Assembly (NCBI GenBank): GCA_019137255.1
Contig: WPDH01000128.1
Span: forward strand, 161,844 to 225,843
Source of the DNA: Corinectria fuckeliana
Lineage: Eukaryota; Ascomycota; Sordariomycetes; Hypocreales; Nectriaceae
Direction: 5' to 3'
DNA: 64,000 nt
In this document: positions 13,789 to 26,631 of the stretch, one piece after another
How the letters are laid out: each line of letters opens with the position of its first letter
How positions within the stretch are numbered: the first letter of the stretch is position 1
Made by a program: the position numbers and the translations under genes
The notes under the pieces: model-generated
What the model was told of the DNA's origin: nothing
Databases searched by the model: none
The model's input: only the letters and a program-made list of their open reading frames with translations

Positions 13789-16022
13789 TTATCTCGTCGG
13801 GCCTTCGCCAGGTCTCCGCGTTGCCCATCCCGTCTCCTGCGGGCGTGGTTGTACCGAAACCCACTGTCCAGTTCTGGGATCCTGCTCTTGCACATGCCCT
13901 TGTCCAGGCCCCGGAGGCGGGGGGCCCTCCATCGATCGCAATGGTGGTAGTCTCTCGCCCCCTGTTGTTGACGAAGTCGCTGACGTTGGCCGCGATGGAG
14001 CGCCATACACTGGGGCTTGCATTGGCGGCAAGGAACTCGGAGACGCGCTCGGATGTACGCCTCCAGGGGTGCCGTATATAGGCATGGAGAATTCGGGGTG
14101 GTCGTCGGTTCTGCGCCGTTGCGATGGTCGTTCGCCTGAGGAGGGTTCGCCTGAATAGGGCTCACCTGGATAACCTTGTGATTGCATCGACGGGTGCGGA
14201 GCCGACATCAAAGGGCTTCTCTCTGCGTAAGAACTGCTCCTAGCAGAAACGGGGCTCGAGGGCCCGGCAGCCAAGCCGCTGATTCCTGGCGTTTGCAGCA
14301 CAATGTCCCTTAGTCGGTTTCGGTCATCTCGGTAAAAGTCCCGTTGCACTATTAGTTCCTCGAGCTTGACCTCCAACTGTCGCCTCTCGTCTCGGAGCTC
14401 CTGCAGCTGCTTGGTGTTCTCTTCCTGAATGATTTTCTTTTTCCTTCGGTGCCTCGTTGATGCTACTGCGTTTCGTTGCCTCTTTTCATCTGCCTTCTTT
14501 GACGCCTGGGAGTAGTCCACTTGCACAGGGATCGGGGTATCGCTTCCTGGGAGGGTCATGAAAGCCTGCTGTCCCTCAGCTCCGACCATTGCTCCTCCCA
14601 TGCCATGTCTCCGTATCATCTCCGTCCAAGCCGGTGCTCCCTCGTTAGTGGGAGCCGCAGTAGAGTAGGATCGCCCATGTTGCATCCTAGGAGAGAAGGG
14701 GCCTTGCGCAGATACTGGTAGAGGTTGATGGTTACCTGGAGGATTGTTCGTGGGCAAGACCGAATGGTGCGTGTGAGGGCCTGGTGATGGCATTGCCGAC
14801 TGGGAGAGCGACTTCGCAGGGTTCTGGATCCCGCCGGCGGGACCTGGAGGCATTGCTAGGGGATGGTGCATCGCACGCATTTGTGATCGATGTTCGTCGG
14901 GCATGTCACTCTCGTAGGGTCGTTTGGCTGGAGGCATGGATGGGAGGTGGGGAGGCGGACGGGCATCCATGCGGTGGTGAGATGCCTGCCCATGGCTCAG
15001 GCTCATGGCTCGAGGGGCTTTCGGGCTGAGCATCCTTCTCGGATTGTTTATGGTAGGAAAGGGGAACGCGGTCGTGGGAGAGTTGCGCTCGGAAGCTGGG
15101 CCGCCTAGAGGTGTCATCACTCCCACTGGTGTCCCTGGAAGCGATAGAGAGGCGGGCTGGGCTGTTGAGAAGGGTCGGGCGGTTCTGAAGGGGCCAGGAG
15201 CTGACGTGGGGATCTCGGCTTCTGGTGCTCTCGACGTCGGGGGAAGACCAAAGTTATCTCCAGGGCCCAGGCGGCGCGGTTCGGAGGGGTTGAGGATGTT
15301 GTGTACACCTAGAGTCCTCGGCGGGACTAGTTGAGTCCTGCTTTCGCCATTTGTGCGAGGCACGCCGCCCAAGTCCTGCCGCACGTCACGACCGCCGAGG
15401 TTTCCGTACCTCATTGAGGACGGCGAGGCTTGGTCGTCGTCGACAGGGGACCTCGAGGAGCGACGTGAGGCATGGCGAGACGCAGGTCCTCCCTGTGACA
15501 TTGGGGCCTGATCGCCAGCGCACTCCTGGCCACGGGGACCGGCACATCGACCCTCTCCAGCTCCAGCCAACGACGGTTGATTGCTGTCCTTGGCCGTGGA
15601 GGACTGGTTAAGTAGGAAGCTTTGCGGTGGCCAGGTGGGACTTGAAGGTGTTCGTGGAGAATTAGGTGTTGCGCCTGTTGAGTCGGTTCCAGCAGAGTTG
15701 GGGCTGCCCTCTTTGGGTTGCGCCTGTGGCCACAGGCCTGCCGACGGGATCGCCAGGTTGGGTGAGTTAAGTATGGGGACTAGCTGGGGTTCGATACCCA
15801 AACAGTCCCAATGAGAGGCGGCTTTGTCAAGCGACGAGATGGCGGATGCCAGCGCCGAAGTATGGAAGAGGTCTGGAGGCGAGAAGGCGTCCGGCTGCTT
15901 CCGAGGTCTCCTTCGCTCGAGTTGCAACCGATCCAGGCACCAGGGCTCAGGTAATCCCAGTCGATGGAGCCGGGGTTACTTTCGTCGGGACGAGAGAAAT
16001 GAGTGTCCAAAGATTGGTCCGT
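13789..16022 (-). CDS. bZIP transcription factor (first coding exon not resolved)
   Basis: The product is a nuclear DNA-binding protein of the basic leucine zipper class. The basic region (KRQRNAVASTRHRRKKK) with the N-x3-S-x-R core is followed by heptad Leu/Val positions, at about residues 490-550 of the part seen here. The rest is Pro/Ser-rich, as in many fungal regulators. No ATG opens the main frame. I join it to an upstream exon (16022-15941, reading TDQSLDTH and then SIDWDYLSP) through a 68-nt intron (15940-15873, GTGCCT donor, CTCCAG acceptor). This gives a continuous DYLSPDLFHTSALASAISS and restores the phase. That exon opens after a TAG at a likely acceptor (CCTAG), so at least one more 5' exon carrying the ATG lies upstream and I could not place it. 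The visible part is 721 residues. The target genes are unknown. Confidence 0.75.
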
Positions 16023-19000
16023 CTAGGCAATCGGAAACTAGAGCGGCGGCTGACTGGTGATCAACAAAGCTGAACCTGTGCGGCAATAGTCGCCACGATG
16101 GGGTTGATATGAGCGCGTTCTTGGGCAACTAGAAAGGGGATAGAGCTCGAATCACTCGGGCTTCGTCATCAACAGTGACGGGCACAAGTAGTGGTTGGCA
16201 GACCACCCGGATCTGGTGACAGGGGGACGATGAGATGCAGGATATGACGGGCAAATCAGACTCGTTAAGACGACTCTCGTCCTTGTGAATGGCTAGGCGG
16301 GCGTGGAGCGGCAAACAATGGGCGGGCTTGACAAGTGACAGCCAAAGCAATCCGTTCGCCTTGCAATTCTAACAATTAGCCCTGACGGCGTCTGCCCTTG
16401 ACGAATCTTGTTGTTGTTATTGTTGTTGTGAAGGCCTCGAGCTGGAGAGATGACAGGGCTAGCGGCAAAGAAGTGAAGCAGTAGCAGTGACGGATGATGC
16501 CGGGGGTTGCTGTCCAATAAACGAGGTATTGTCGATTAGTAGCTGGCAGAAGGCGAAGGTGGACGAAGGGAATTGTCAGTATCGAACGGTGAGGCTTGTG
16601 CAAAGCAAAACAAGCGAAGGAGAAGAAGTGACGAGAGGTAGAAGATGAACGAAACCAAGCCAAGCATTGGGCCCAGGAAGCAAGTGATGTACGTAGTGAG
16701 ATGCCGCTCGACTCCTCTGTGAACGCCAACAAAACCAGACCCTTGTAAGAATGCCAAAGAGACCCAGCAGCTGGGTCTTTATGGAGCTAGCCACACTGTG
16801 TGTTATTGCTTCTTTATTTGCCATGCAGGCCTTGTCAGAGGGCTTCTCCCGCGCTGGTCTCTTATCAAAGCTCCTCCAAAAGGGGCGGGGGCCCTGGCTG
16901 TCTGTCAAGGTCGTCGTCTCGACTCTCGAGGGCCAGGTCACTTCACTTTGGTAGCCTTGACCAGGGCCTTGGCCATGGCACAGGCACAGGCACAGGCAAG
17001 CCGGGACCAGTCGCCCGAGCTGGGGCTGGAACTGGCACCTAACGATGGGATAGCACTTTGGGATGATCCGTTAACGTATCGACCGGGGGTCTGCTTGGCG
17101 GACCAGGAACGGGCTGGCTGCCAGCGAGCATGCACCAGGTTGTCCGCCGCCCCATATTGTCTGTCCCCTGCCACCAAGTCTCCGCGGTGCCAAGCCTCCA
17201 AGCCTGTAGCAGGGCTTAGACGGGTTGGGTGTGAAGAGGGTTCCGGGGGCCGGGGGACCTACGTAAGTAGTACTGTGTAGCTTCGCCGCCATGTGTCAAG
17301 TTGCTCTTGCTTTGCTCGCCTGTGGTAGTCGGTGTACAGTAGTCTCCAGGGTGCAAGGGCAGCTGGCGGCATCGGCTCCCCGACGACTAAGCTACTGCGT
17401 ACGAAGTACAGTATGTACTGGTTACGGTATGAGTGACGCCGGCGATCTATTCGGTAGCCAAGGCTGGAATCGAGGCTGGAGCTAGAGGCTCGGAACCAAG
17501 GGGATGGATACCCGCGAGGCCACCGCCTGAGCAACACACCGAGGCAAGGCCTGTGCCGCTGGAGAACGATCCAACAACATTGCTAGCGCGCTTGTGAAGT
17601 TGGCGACACCGCCCCCAATTGCCCTAGCCCCGAGGCCGGCGGGCTCAAGGGACGGGGAGCAACGACCGAGGCGGTCAATGGGGCGCCACACCAGTGCCAG
17701 TGCAGAACGAACAGACACCCGACAGACCAAGACGCTCGCAGCGCTGCGCTGGCCGTGGGCTAGTAGGCCATGGCCGTGGAGCGTGGGGACGACCCGGGCC
17801 AGGGCCTAATGCACCCGCGCACCAGGAGGTTAGGTACTACATAGTATGTAGTCTGGGTTGGGTACACATGCCATGTCTGGGCGGCCTCGAACGCGCTGCG
17901 TCTCTCGATGCCTCCGCAAGTGCAGAGGGAGGGTTGCCAGCGAACGCATCTTACGTAGCGCTCACTCCTGGCCCCTGGGCGGGAGCGGGAAACCCGTCAT
18001 GCGGTATGCGGTATGAGTGCGGCTTGTTGGCGCGATGTGGCCATGATCTAAGTTCAAAGAGGTCTAGATGCTTGGGGCCCCAAATGACCGCCCCCTTGGG
18101 GAGAACCAAAAAGCAACGAGCGTCGCGCCTTGCAAGATTGAAGAGAGAGAGAAGAGACGACAAGAGACGGCCGACGAGGAGCGTCGAGTAAGCCGCTTGG
18201 TTGGAGCTGGGGGGGATGGAAGGAAGGAAAAGAATGATCGTCGTGACGCACCGTGTCCGTGGGTTTGGGTGGTGCGGCCCCGGTTGGCGCTGACAGACCC
18301 TGGTCCGCCCCAGGCCGTATGCAGGCTGTGAGTGGCCAGCTTGGAGGCCAACTGGCTGGCGCACTCCCTGGTTTTTCATGGGCTTTTGAGGGGAGCTGGG
18401 AGCTTTCTGGTCGTCTCTGGTAGTTGCTTAGTTGACTACCTACCTAGTCTAGGTTGACGAGGTGGGCTCGGTTGGGCTGCAGGCCAGCAGCATGTGGATG
18501 GGGTGTCGACTCCATCTGCGAGATTCCAGGTCGGGATGTTGATGGGAATAATAAAAGCCACATGTACGTACATGTTATGGTACTACTAGTATGTAGTCGT
18601 GGCTGCACCGTGGTTGCGGACAGGCTGCCTTCTCAGGCACAGCACCCGAGCTGCCGGCAGCACGAGCATAGAGCTACTGAGGACGTGGTGGACTGACGAA
18701 TAGCATGGCATCGCATGGCATCGCATGGCACCGCATGGCCGACAACATGACAGAGAGAGCATGGCATCGCAGCATCGGCATCCACGGGAATGGAGGGACA
18801 GGCGGGATGGCTTGAGGCTCCCGTCACATCTCACGCCCTCTTGGAGATCCGAGGAACGGACCCGACACCACCCACCTAGGGTTCAAGCCCCAGCTCTCTC
18901 TCAAGCAGTTCATGAACATCCCAAAGGAGTCGTCGTGTCGACAGAAGGGGCAAGTCTCGTCGTGGGCTTGAGACAACGTTATACAGTTATACGTTCGTGG

Positions 19001-20366
19001 GCCAAAGAGGAAGGGAAAAAAAAAAGCCGACAGCCACCCACATGGGGACGAGTGATGGATGTTTTGCTTACTACCCACGTAGCAGGACGTGCGGGTGGGT
19101 GACGCAGTGGGAGAACGAGGCAGAGTTGTAGGCCACGGGGGGGGCGTGTCAGATGATGGATGATGAGGTGCCCACGTTTCGTAGTTTTGGAGGGGAGGGG
19201 CAGCAGCTTCCTCTAGTTGGCGAATCTAGCTTTTTCTAACCATGTATAATAATGTTAACGTGCGCGCTTGATGCCAGCAGCGGTTTTGCGACTGGCGTCT
19301 GACCAAAAAGTCATCTCAAGAGATTTGTTTGTAAGCTGTTAGGTACCGAGGAGGCAGTCTACTACCGGCAGGCAGTGAAGAACAGTGTTACAAGAGGAAG
19401 GAGGCAAGCAAACAATCTGAAAAAGAAACATGATCTATGTCCTCGCAGTCGCACTTCCCAGTTAGCACCTTCCACGCAGGTGGAAGGCGAGCAGGAACTA
19501 CCCACAGGAGACAGTCACTGAAGGTACTTAGGTAGTACTACGGTAGTCAGTCCAATCTAGTAGTTGCTGGCTGCCTCTCGGAGACTTCGTGACGTCTTCG
19601 TCCTTACCTGGTACCTACCTACCTTGAGTAAGAAAGTCTCAGCCATCCCACATCCCGCGGACCCGGTTTGCCAGTTCAACCTACGGAAGAGGGGGGGGGG
19701 GGTCTGTGGACATAAAAGAATGTGACCAAAATGGTCTCAACATGTACCCAAAATGATTTTAAGCGGCCTCAACACGTCTCGGGTACGTCTTGAAACGTCC
19801 TCTTTTGTGTCCAGGGACACCCACCTCTTGCGTAGGAAGAAATTACTTGCTCGCCGCGAACTTGACACTCCGGTGTCTCATGTCAAGCTTTCTTGTCTAA
19901 CAACTTGAAGCTGGCAAACACAACACCATTGCACCGGCACCAGGACTACCCTACCTCCGTGCGGCAGTGCGGCAGTGCGGAACCCCCCCGCTCGACATCC
20001 ACCGTCGTGTTCATCAACAGCCCTGTCAAGCACCCAAGTACGAAGTACTGGAGGAAACAAGTCTCGTTAACACCAGTCGTTACTGGTGTTGAAAAAGAAA
20101 AAAAGAAAAAAAACATAATCCTCGCCTCGCCTCGCGTGGCATCTGCCGTCACTTCTCATCTGTTTTGAGTAACGCTTCGACCACCGCTAGGATCTCACTC
20201 CCCACATCCTTGTACCTCTTTCTCACAGAGAATCTTAATTTGTCTTACCCTGATCATGCGCCGGTGTGACTGTCCCTGGACAACCTCATCCGACTTGTTG
20301 CCGACCCGGGCGAGGTTGGCGCACATGTTTGCTCAGTTATCGCATTCTATTTCTGCGACCAACTAC
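16023..20366. other. bZIP upstream region and gene-poor DNA
   Basis: The first part must contain the missing 5' exon, leader and promoter of the bZIP gene. Beyond about 17 kb I see no supportable gene. There are short repeats (GCACAG x3 near 16978, a 10-bp repeat near 18703), a G tract near 19690, and TAC/GTA-rich palindromic words near 17837, 18562 and 19530. Confidence 0.4.
18703..18739. repeat. 10-bp tandem repeat GCATGGCATC, ~3.7 copies
   Basis: Near-perfect head-to-tail decamers; a further partial copy occurs near 18760. Confidence 0.8.
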
Positions 20367-21114
20367 ATGCCTACTCTCCGCTTTGTGGTCGCGGTTCTCG
20401 GCTTGGTCTCTCTCCTCTCCGCGGTAAGTATGATACAACGAAACGGCGATATGCGGCAACATGACCGAGGGGCGTGTCTGCATCGACACACTACCGAGGA
20501 ACCCCGTCTCGCAGGCATATCAAAAAAACACGACAATTCTGACGGGCCACGGTACGCAGCCTAGCATGGACCAGGGACCGACGGGGCAGTACCCCTGGCT
20601 GTGGAACTGCAAGGCCCGCTGCGGCCAATATGCAACCGCTCCCACGAACAAGTTGTGCCTACTTTGCCTACGTGGTACTAGCGGCTCGACTACTTCTGCA
20701 TCATGTCGTCGACAAAGCACTCGCTGGCACGCACCAGGCGCCCGTTCCGGCACAATGGTTGGACTCCAAGGCCTAGGGAATTTTCCATCGGTGTGTGACC
20801 CATGGCTTTACGCATGTCACGCGCAAGGCGAACAGACCCGATCGCGGCAGACTACTGTATCATCTGGCGGCGGGAGCGGGATCACCTTCTCCAGCTCACC
20901 ACCAATCGGTCCCGCGCGAGTTGAGAGCTATCGCGAACGACTGGCGTCAACGCTGGGCCTTGTTGAGCATTGCCGCGGCGAGCTACGCCCAAGGTCTGCT
21001 CTAGGAACCACGTCTGCCTTCATCGTTATGCCACGGGCACCACAGATGACGACTAATAATGGCTTGGATAGGGTTGTCCTTTACCGGACTGTATCTGGTA
21101 CGAATGCTATGTAA
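20367..21114 (+). CDS. candidate small secreted cysteine-containing protein (doubtful)
   Basis: The proposed first exon (20367-20423) encodes MPTLRFVVAVLGLVSLLSA, a textbook signal peptide. It ends exactly at a GTAAGT donor. The intron 20424-20514 ends in GCAG, and the second exon opens with AYQKNTTILTG in phase. It contains W-x-C-x3-C-x11-C-x2-C (WNCKARCGQ ... LCLLC), a spacing close to, but not the same as, a RanBP2-type zinc ribbon. After that the frame stays open to 21114, but the composition becomes less convincing. Another frame ending at 21004 (RELRAIANDWRQRWALL) looks more protein-like, so a second intron may exist, for instance with acceptor CCTAG at 20776. I do not recognise the protein. 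The signal peptide with a perfectly placed donor is the main support. Confidence 0.33.
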
Positions 21115-23615
21115 GCTAGGCATAGTTGTGCGATCCCTAATACGGTCCGCCACGGGCTTTTTTGGGGAGCAAGGGCCAACCTCTGCCCTGACAGCACCAA
21201 CCCCATGGCCGTGACGGGTCGGCGCAGAGCGAGCGAGAGCAGTCAAACAGGCCCGAGAGGTTTGGAAATAGTGACAGCTTTGGGGGAGCCCGGTTCGACG
21301 GGGGCTGGGATTGATGGACACATGCGACCATCGTGTGAGTGGCTCGGTCCTGGCTGGGATGAGGTGACGTTGCCACGCCTGCCGTGCTGGTCACGAGCTG
21401 ACGAGGAAATGAAGCTTTAAGCACAGCGAAATTGCCTGGCTATGGGGACGAGAGTAACGCGAACAGGGCCAAGCAGCACAGCTTTTGACGGCGTGTGGGC
21501 TTGATTGTCACATCTAGTCGTGGGCAGCAACTAGGTCTATGCCCCAGCTGGTCCAGCCGCAAGTTTTGCCACTTCTGTGGACGGGACGGGACGTGTTTGG
21601 CATTGATGGCTGCCGCAGGCCTAAACACTGCTAACTAACAAGAATAAGACTCGGTTCCAGGTTCTATCGGATCCAACAGCCCGGCCTCGTCGGCTAGTAA
21701 CTGTTAGCGCGGTGAATCTTTGCTCGTAAGCGTCTCCGCCAAACGAGAGGCATCTGGGAGGAGCGGCAGGTGGTGATGGCGGTGGGGGAGCCGATGGAGA
21801 CGACGGACGCCAATCCTGAGCGGGATACACACGTTGACACGCCGTACATGGTAGCATGACAAACGATGTCATTCTAGGGGCCGTGATGCTGATCGAACTA
21901 GAAAACACGGCTTGGAGCGGGCGGGAATTGGCATCTACAAACAAGACGTCGGTCTCGGCATCGACGGGGGCAGGCGGCAGCAGCTACTGATTTCGCTCAG
22001 ATTTCCGGGGACGCACGTTGCCGTCTGTGAAGATGTGATGAACGAAGTACTACGTAGTACATACATGCGTACGACGTTCTCAGACGGTGACGTGCCTCTC
22101 AACCCCTGCACCCAATACGACGGGACATGGCCATGGCGACGAACCTGGTCCCAGTCCTGGTCCTGACGAGGATCCGAGCATGGGAGGCAGGTGAGGCCAG
22201 ATGAGACGAGAGATGACGGCAGTAAATAAGCAATCTCTGGAGTCAACAAGCCGGATCCCTACCTGTAGGACTCGTGCCGGGACTCTCTGGGTGCACCGCT
22301 TCCAAGTGCCTTGCCTGTTCCAGCTCCAGCCTGGAGCGGCGTCCGAATCGAGCCATCACGCACGCACGCTTTCATCCCCGTCGTCAAACCGGCCCGTCCC
22401 TAGCAATACATAGTACCTGTTTGGTCGTTGCGCGCGCTCAAATCACCCACGGCCATGGAGGCACGCACTCTGCGCGTACGTGGTATGTACGTATGTACTG
22501 TGCTTCCCCCACAGAGCTAATAAGTCTGGCTCTCTAATGCATAGTAGTCAGTTTCCCTCAGCTGCCGCCGCCCTCGGAGAACCATGTTTGTTTGATTAGG
22601 CGCCGTTGGCCCTCTCATGGCTCATGGATCCCCTCTTGTTTCCTCCCGTCTCGTGTCGATCCGGCACCATCCATTCCACTTGGCCAAAGTCGTCGCCTTG
22701 CTTGTTCGAAACCCCACAAGCCCATCCGTCCGCCTGAGGGCAGTGAGACGATCAGCGTGGTCTCGAATGGCGGTGCTCAACGACTCACAAAGCCCCCCCT
22801 TGTCTAGCAGCGGCGATCATTGGCCTTGGACCTCCCGTGACCACAGCATCCCAGCGGTCAGGGCGGGCAATCGGCCAACAACGGCGGGCTGGAACGCCGG
22901 CTAGTGAGCCAGAGCCAGTGACCGCATGTACATATGGCATGCATTGCGTCCTGCAACTAATACGCCCTGCCCTGTCCGTCTGTCCTCGCCAGGCTGGTGG
23001 TGATGTGCTGGTCGGCCCTGGCCACTGAGTGAGTACCGGCGCTACCCCGAGCAGGCACGCACACGCAGAACCTGCATCGTTTCGTCCGTGCTGCCATCGT
23101 TCGCCGGGAAGAGCGTGGCTGGGGCCCGGTTCATGCAGGATCCCATATGCATCTGTTGCCAGCAATGCAGCAGGCATATGCCACATCCGTACACTGACGC
23201 AGCAAGTTGGCCAGTGGCCGGCGCAGGCGCTGCGGAGCGGAGCTGACGCAGAGGTGATGCAGGTCGCACTGCGGTCGCCGTCGCCCAACGGTTCTTCCGT
23301 CCGCTTCACTCGCCTTGCGTGCTGGATGATGCAGGTCGCTGCTCGGGGCATGGCGGTGTGTTTCTTTTCTTGCGTGCGTGCGTTTGCTACCGGCCTCACC
23401 TACATAGGGGCCCTGCGTGTTGAGCTGTCCTTTGCTGTGTTGTCGTCCTGTTTGCCAGTCTATCCGCGCGGGTGTGCCTGTCGGCAAGTGCCAGCGCGGT
23501 GCGAGTGTGTGCGAGTGAGTCTGCGGGCATGTAATTCTGTGGTTGTCTGCGGCATGACGATGATGTCGCTGCCCGATGACGACCTGATGAAGCCCTCCCC
23601 CCCCCCCCCCCCCCC

Positions 23616-23617
23616 NN
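23616..23617. other. assembly gap (NN) with duplicated flanks
   Basis: The word TGAAGCCCTCCCCC with a long C tract stands on both sides of the two Ns. Confidence 0.95.
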
Positions 23618-24749
23618 TGAAGCCCTCCCCCCCCCCCCCCATGTTCCCGTAACCGGAGGAGGGGTGAAGGTCCACGAGGGGCTGGCGATGGCACACATTG
23701 GATTGTGTTTACGTGTCGGTGTCTCTCCGTGAGCCTCTGTGATTTGGAATGGGCCGGAGTCTGAGGGTTCGGGCGACGACCAGTCACAACCCGCTAGGTA
23801 GATGGGAGAGTTGTGTTGGTCGGAGCAAAGTGCGGAGCCGGGTTGTGGAGCGCGGAACGGAAGTCGAAGTCGGATAACTAGCGGGTGACGGACGGGTGAC
23901 GGGTGACGGATGGCGGATGGAGATCTTGGTTGGAAGCAGTTTTATTAGACGGTTAGTATATAGATACTATGTAAGTGAATAGTGGCTTTCGCACTGCACG
24001 TTGGCTCTGGATAGCCAGCGCCAGCCATGGGCCGAAACCCCTGAGCATCGATGCACCATCTCATCTGTCGAGATGGCCATGACCGACACGACCAACATCC
24101 AACTAACATACAGTGCATCCGCCTACAAAGTACAGTGCAACGAACCTATTCGGGCGAGGACAAAAGCAAATAAGTACTTAAGTAAAGCCAGGCCGCGTCC
24201 GCATCGTCTAAGGAGCACGTGCCAGTCCGTCTTGTCCGTGAGATCTAATCAAATATGGACTTTGCGGTACGTACGCACAAGTTCAACGCACGTTGCATGT
24301 AGGTCCGTACGGATGCGGATACAGCGTCCATGTAAGCCCAAGTACATAGTATAGTCTACGCAGTACATGGTCTACATAATTACAGAGCGCGCTCGCTTGG
24401 CACAAGTGGATGTGGAGCCCAACGGAGAAGGGCTTGCATCTGGCCTTGAGGCTTTCCTTCCATCGATGGGAGTCTAGTATCCAGTAGTAGTAGTAGTAAG
24501 TTGTTGGTGATGGAGGTGCGTCAGTGGCATTGAAAGTCCGATGCCCATGCTCATGCCTGCCCCCCGCCCCGGGAATCTTTTTTTTTTCTTTCGTTCCTTT
24601 TCTCGACTTGCTCAACGTTTACTGTGGCGTCGTTATGGAGTCTGAAGAAAAGTAAAGATTTCGTATTGTCGGGAGTCTCGGGACTCTATTGTCAGTCGCG
24701 TAGCGCGGGCAATTCGTTTATTTCCCTGGATCCCTCGTCGAACAAGCAA

Positions 24750-24775
24750 GCAAACAAACAAACAAACAAACAAAC
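24750..24775. repeat. (CAAA)n microsatellite
   Basis: Six to seven CAAA units in non-coding DNA. Confidence 0.9.
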
Positions 24776-25618
24776 CACAAAAGAAAAAGAAAAAAAAAAG
24801 AAAAAAAAAGCAAACAAGTACCTGCGGGCAAGACGTCGAAAACTAACTTCGACTACTCGAACCGTGTCTCATATTTTCAGCAGATGATGGCTTTGGCAAC
24901 TATCCGCACATGCCGAGTTCGGTCACCCCGAGTCCGCCAGGAGCAGCAACTTGGGCCTTTGCTGATATGGATGAGCCGGTTTGCGACTGGTGACACACCG
25001 ACCCAACGGCCGTAACGCTGGGGACGAGGCTGCCTGCCGCCCAACCTCCCGGAGCCAGCTCCCCAATCGCGTTGCTTGATTGAGATGTCCTCGACCCGAC
25101 AGTCCGGGACGGGCTTTGCAAGCCAAGGCGAGATTGTTGCAGCCGGATGCTTGCCTGGGACCAGAACGCCACCGCCCAGGCCAAGCCCAGCCAACCCCAG
25201 GCGGGCTGGATTTGGAGACTGCAGACTGCAGACTGCAGGCATCGGGAGGTACTGCAGTCACCTCCTCGACGTCTAGACTATCCAGATGTCCATCTAGGGC
25301 CTGCTGTACAGTACAGACGAGCATAAGCATAAGCATAGATAGCTGCCCGCCGTGGTGGAGGTCACGGCCGGGTTCCACGCCCGCCCGGCCCGGACGAGGA
25401 AGAGGGGAGCTCCGCCTGCTCGGCTTCTCGGCCGAGCCGGACCGAAGGTGCCCCATCGTTCAACTACTGATGGGCCATAATTATTCGGATCGACCCCGCT
25501 GCCCGCTTCGTCATCGCAACATTTGTGCAAAAGCCTCTAATCCACGCCACGGGGAAGGTTACTCAAACTTCCTAGTCTAGAAAAGAGAGAAGGAAAAACT
25601 CGGAATTCCCACGTCATC

Positions 25619-26631
25619 ATGGCAAATCTCCAGCGGTGGACCGTCGACAAGCCCTGGCTCGACATCCGCTGCGAGCTCGGCGAGGGCCCCTTCTACGAGG
25701 CGAAGACGCACACGGTCCGCTTCGTCGACATCAAGCGGAAGCGGCTGCACCGCGTGTCCGTGGCCGAGGGCTCGCCGTCGCTGACGACGCTGCAGCTGGA
25801 CGTGTGCCCGACGGTGACGGCCGACATCGCCGGCGTCGACCCGCGCGACCGCATCGCCGTGGGCATCAAGTACGGCCTGGCGGTGCTGGACGTCGGGACG
25901 GGCGCCTACGAGCTCATCCAGCCCTTCCACGCGACGCCCAACGAGCGCGTGCGCAGCAACGACGGCGCCGCGGACCCGCGCGGGCGGTTCTGGCTCGGCT
26001 CCATGACGGACTTTGGGCTCGGGCCATTTCAAGCCGAGGGTGAGAAACGAAGCTTGATGACGATGGACTCTTGCCGAGGATTCTTTGCTAACGTCGGTCC
26101 GTTGCTTCCCCCCCCCGCCCAGGCGCCCTCTTCCGCATGGACGCCCACGCGCGCGAGGAGCACCTCGCGGGCCTCACCATCCCCAACACGCCGGGCTTCT
26201 CGCCCGACGGCCGCACGCTGTACTTTACGCACTCGTCGGCGCGGCAGATCCTGGCCATGGCGTACGACCCGGAGACGGGGGCGGCGTCGCCGGAGCCGCG
26301 GCTGTTCTACCAGCACGACGGCCCCGGCGAGCCCGACGGGTTCCGGGTCGACGTCGACGGCAACCTGTGGCAGGCCGTGTACGGCGAGGGCCGGGTGCTG
26401 AAGATCAGCGGGAGCGGCAGCGGCAGCGGCAGCGAGGGCGAGGGCACGGTTGTGGGCGAGGTGCGGCTGCCGACGCGCAACATAACGTGCGTGCAGTTCG
26501 TCGGCACCGAGCTGGTGATTACGTCGGCCGCGGACGAGGACGGCGAGGGCGAGAGCAGGGAGTACGGAGGGGCCGTGTTCCGGGTGGATGTTGGGACCAG
26601 GGGGTTGGATCTGTACGAGTTTAGGTTGTAG
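25619..26631 (+). CDS. SMP-30/gluconolactonase/LRE-like protein (putative lactonase)
   Basis: The protein belongs to the six-bladed propeller SMP-30/gluconolactonase family, metal-dependent hydrolases that open sugar lactones. The first exon (25619-26039) and second exon (26123-26631) are joined across an 83-nt intron (26040-26122, GTGAGA donor, CCCAG acceptor). The joined reading is QAEGALFRMDAH, giving 309 residues, a normal family length. Expected features are present in order: the first metal-ligand Glu in CELGEGPFYE (about residue 22), RSNDGAADPRGRFWLGSM for the substrate Arg/Asn pair, IPNTPGFSPDGRTLYFTHS with the ligand Asn, and PDGFRVDVDGNLW with the ligand Asp. The usual Asn-Gly is Asn-Thr here. 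A Gly/Ser run precedes the last blade. No signal peptide is seen, so it is probably cytosolic. The gene stands alone, so the true substrate is unknown. Coding GC is markedly higher than in the surrounding DNA. Confidence 0.85.

Larger units (their letters stand above)
21115..25618. other. gene-poor region left of the SMP-30 gene
   Basis: I found no supportable gene. The stretch contains an NN gap at 23616 with duplicated poly-C flanks, and a GACGG/GGTGACGG-rich repeat near 23870-23916. It also has TAG triplets near 24490, a CAAA repeat near 24750, and three GACTGCA copies near 25217. Many TAC/GTA words occur (22046, 22404, 23955, 24342). The last few hundred bases should hold the promoter of the SMP-30-type gene. 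Confidence 0.45.

Noticed and set aside
22785..23787. Long overlapping frames on both strands
   Set aside because: They cross the NN gap and poly-C tract, giving Gly or Pro runs, and no frame has a family motif or splice partner.
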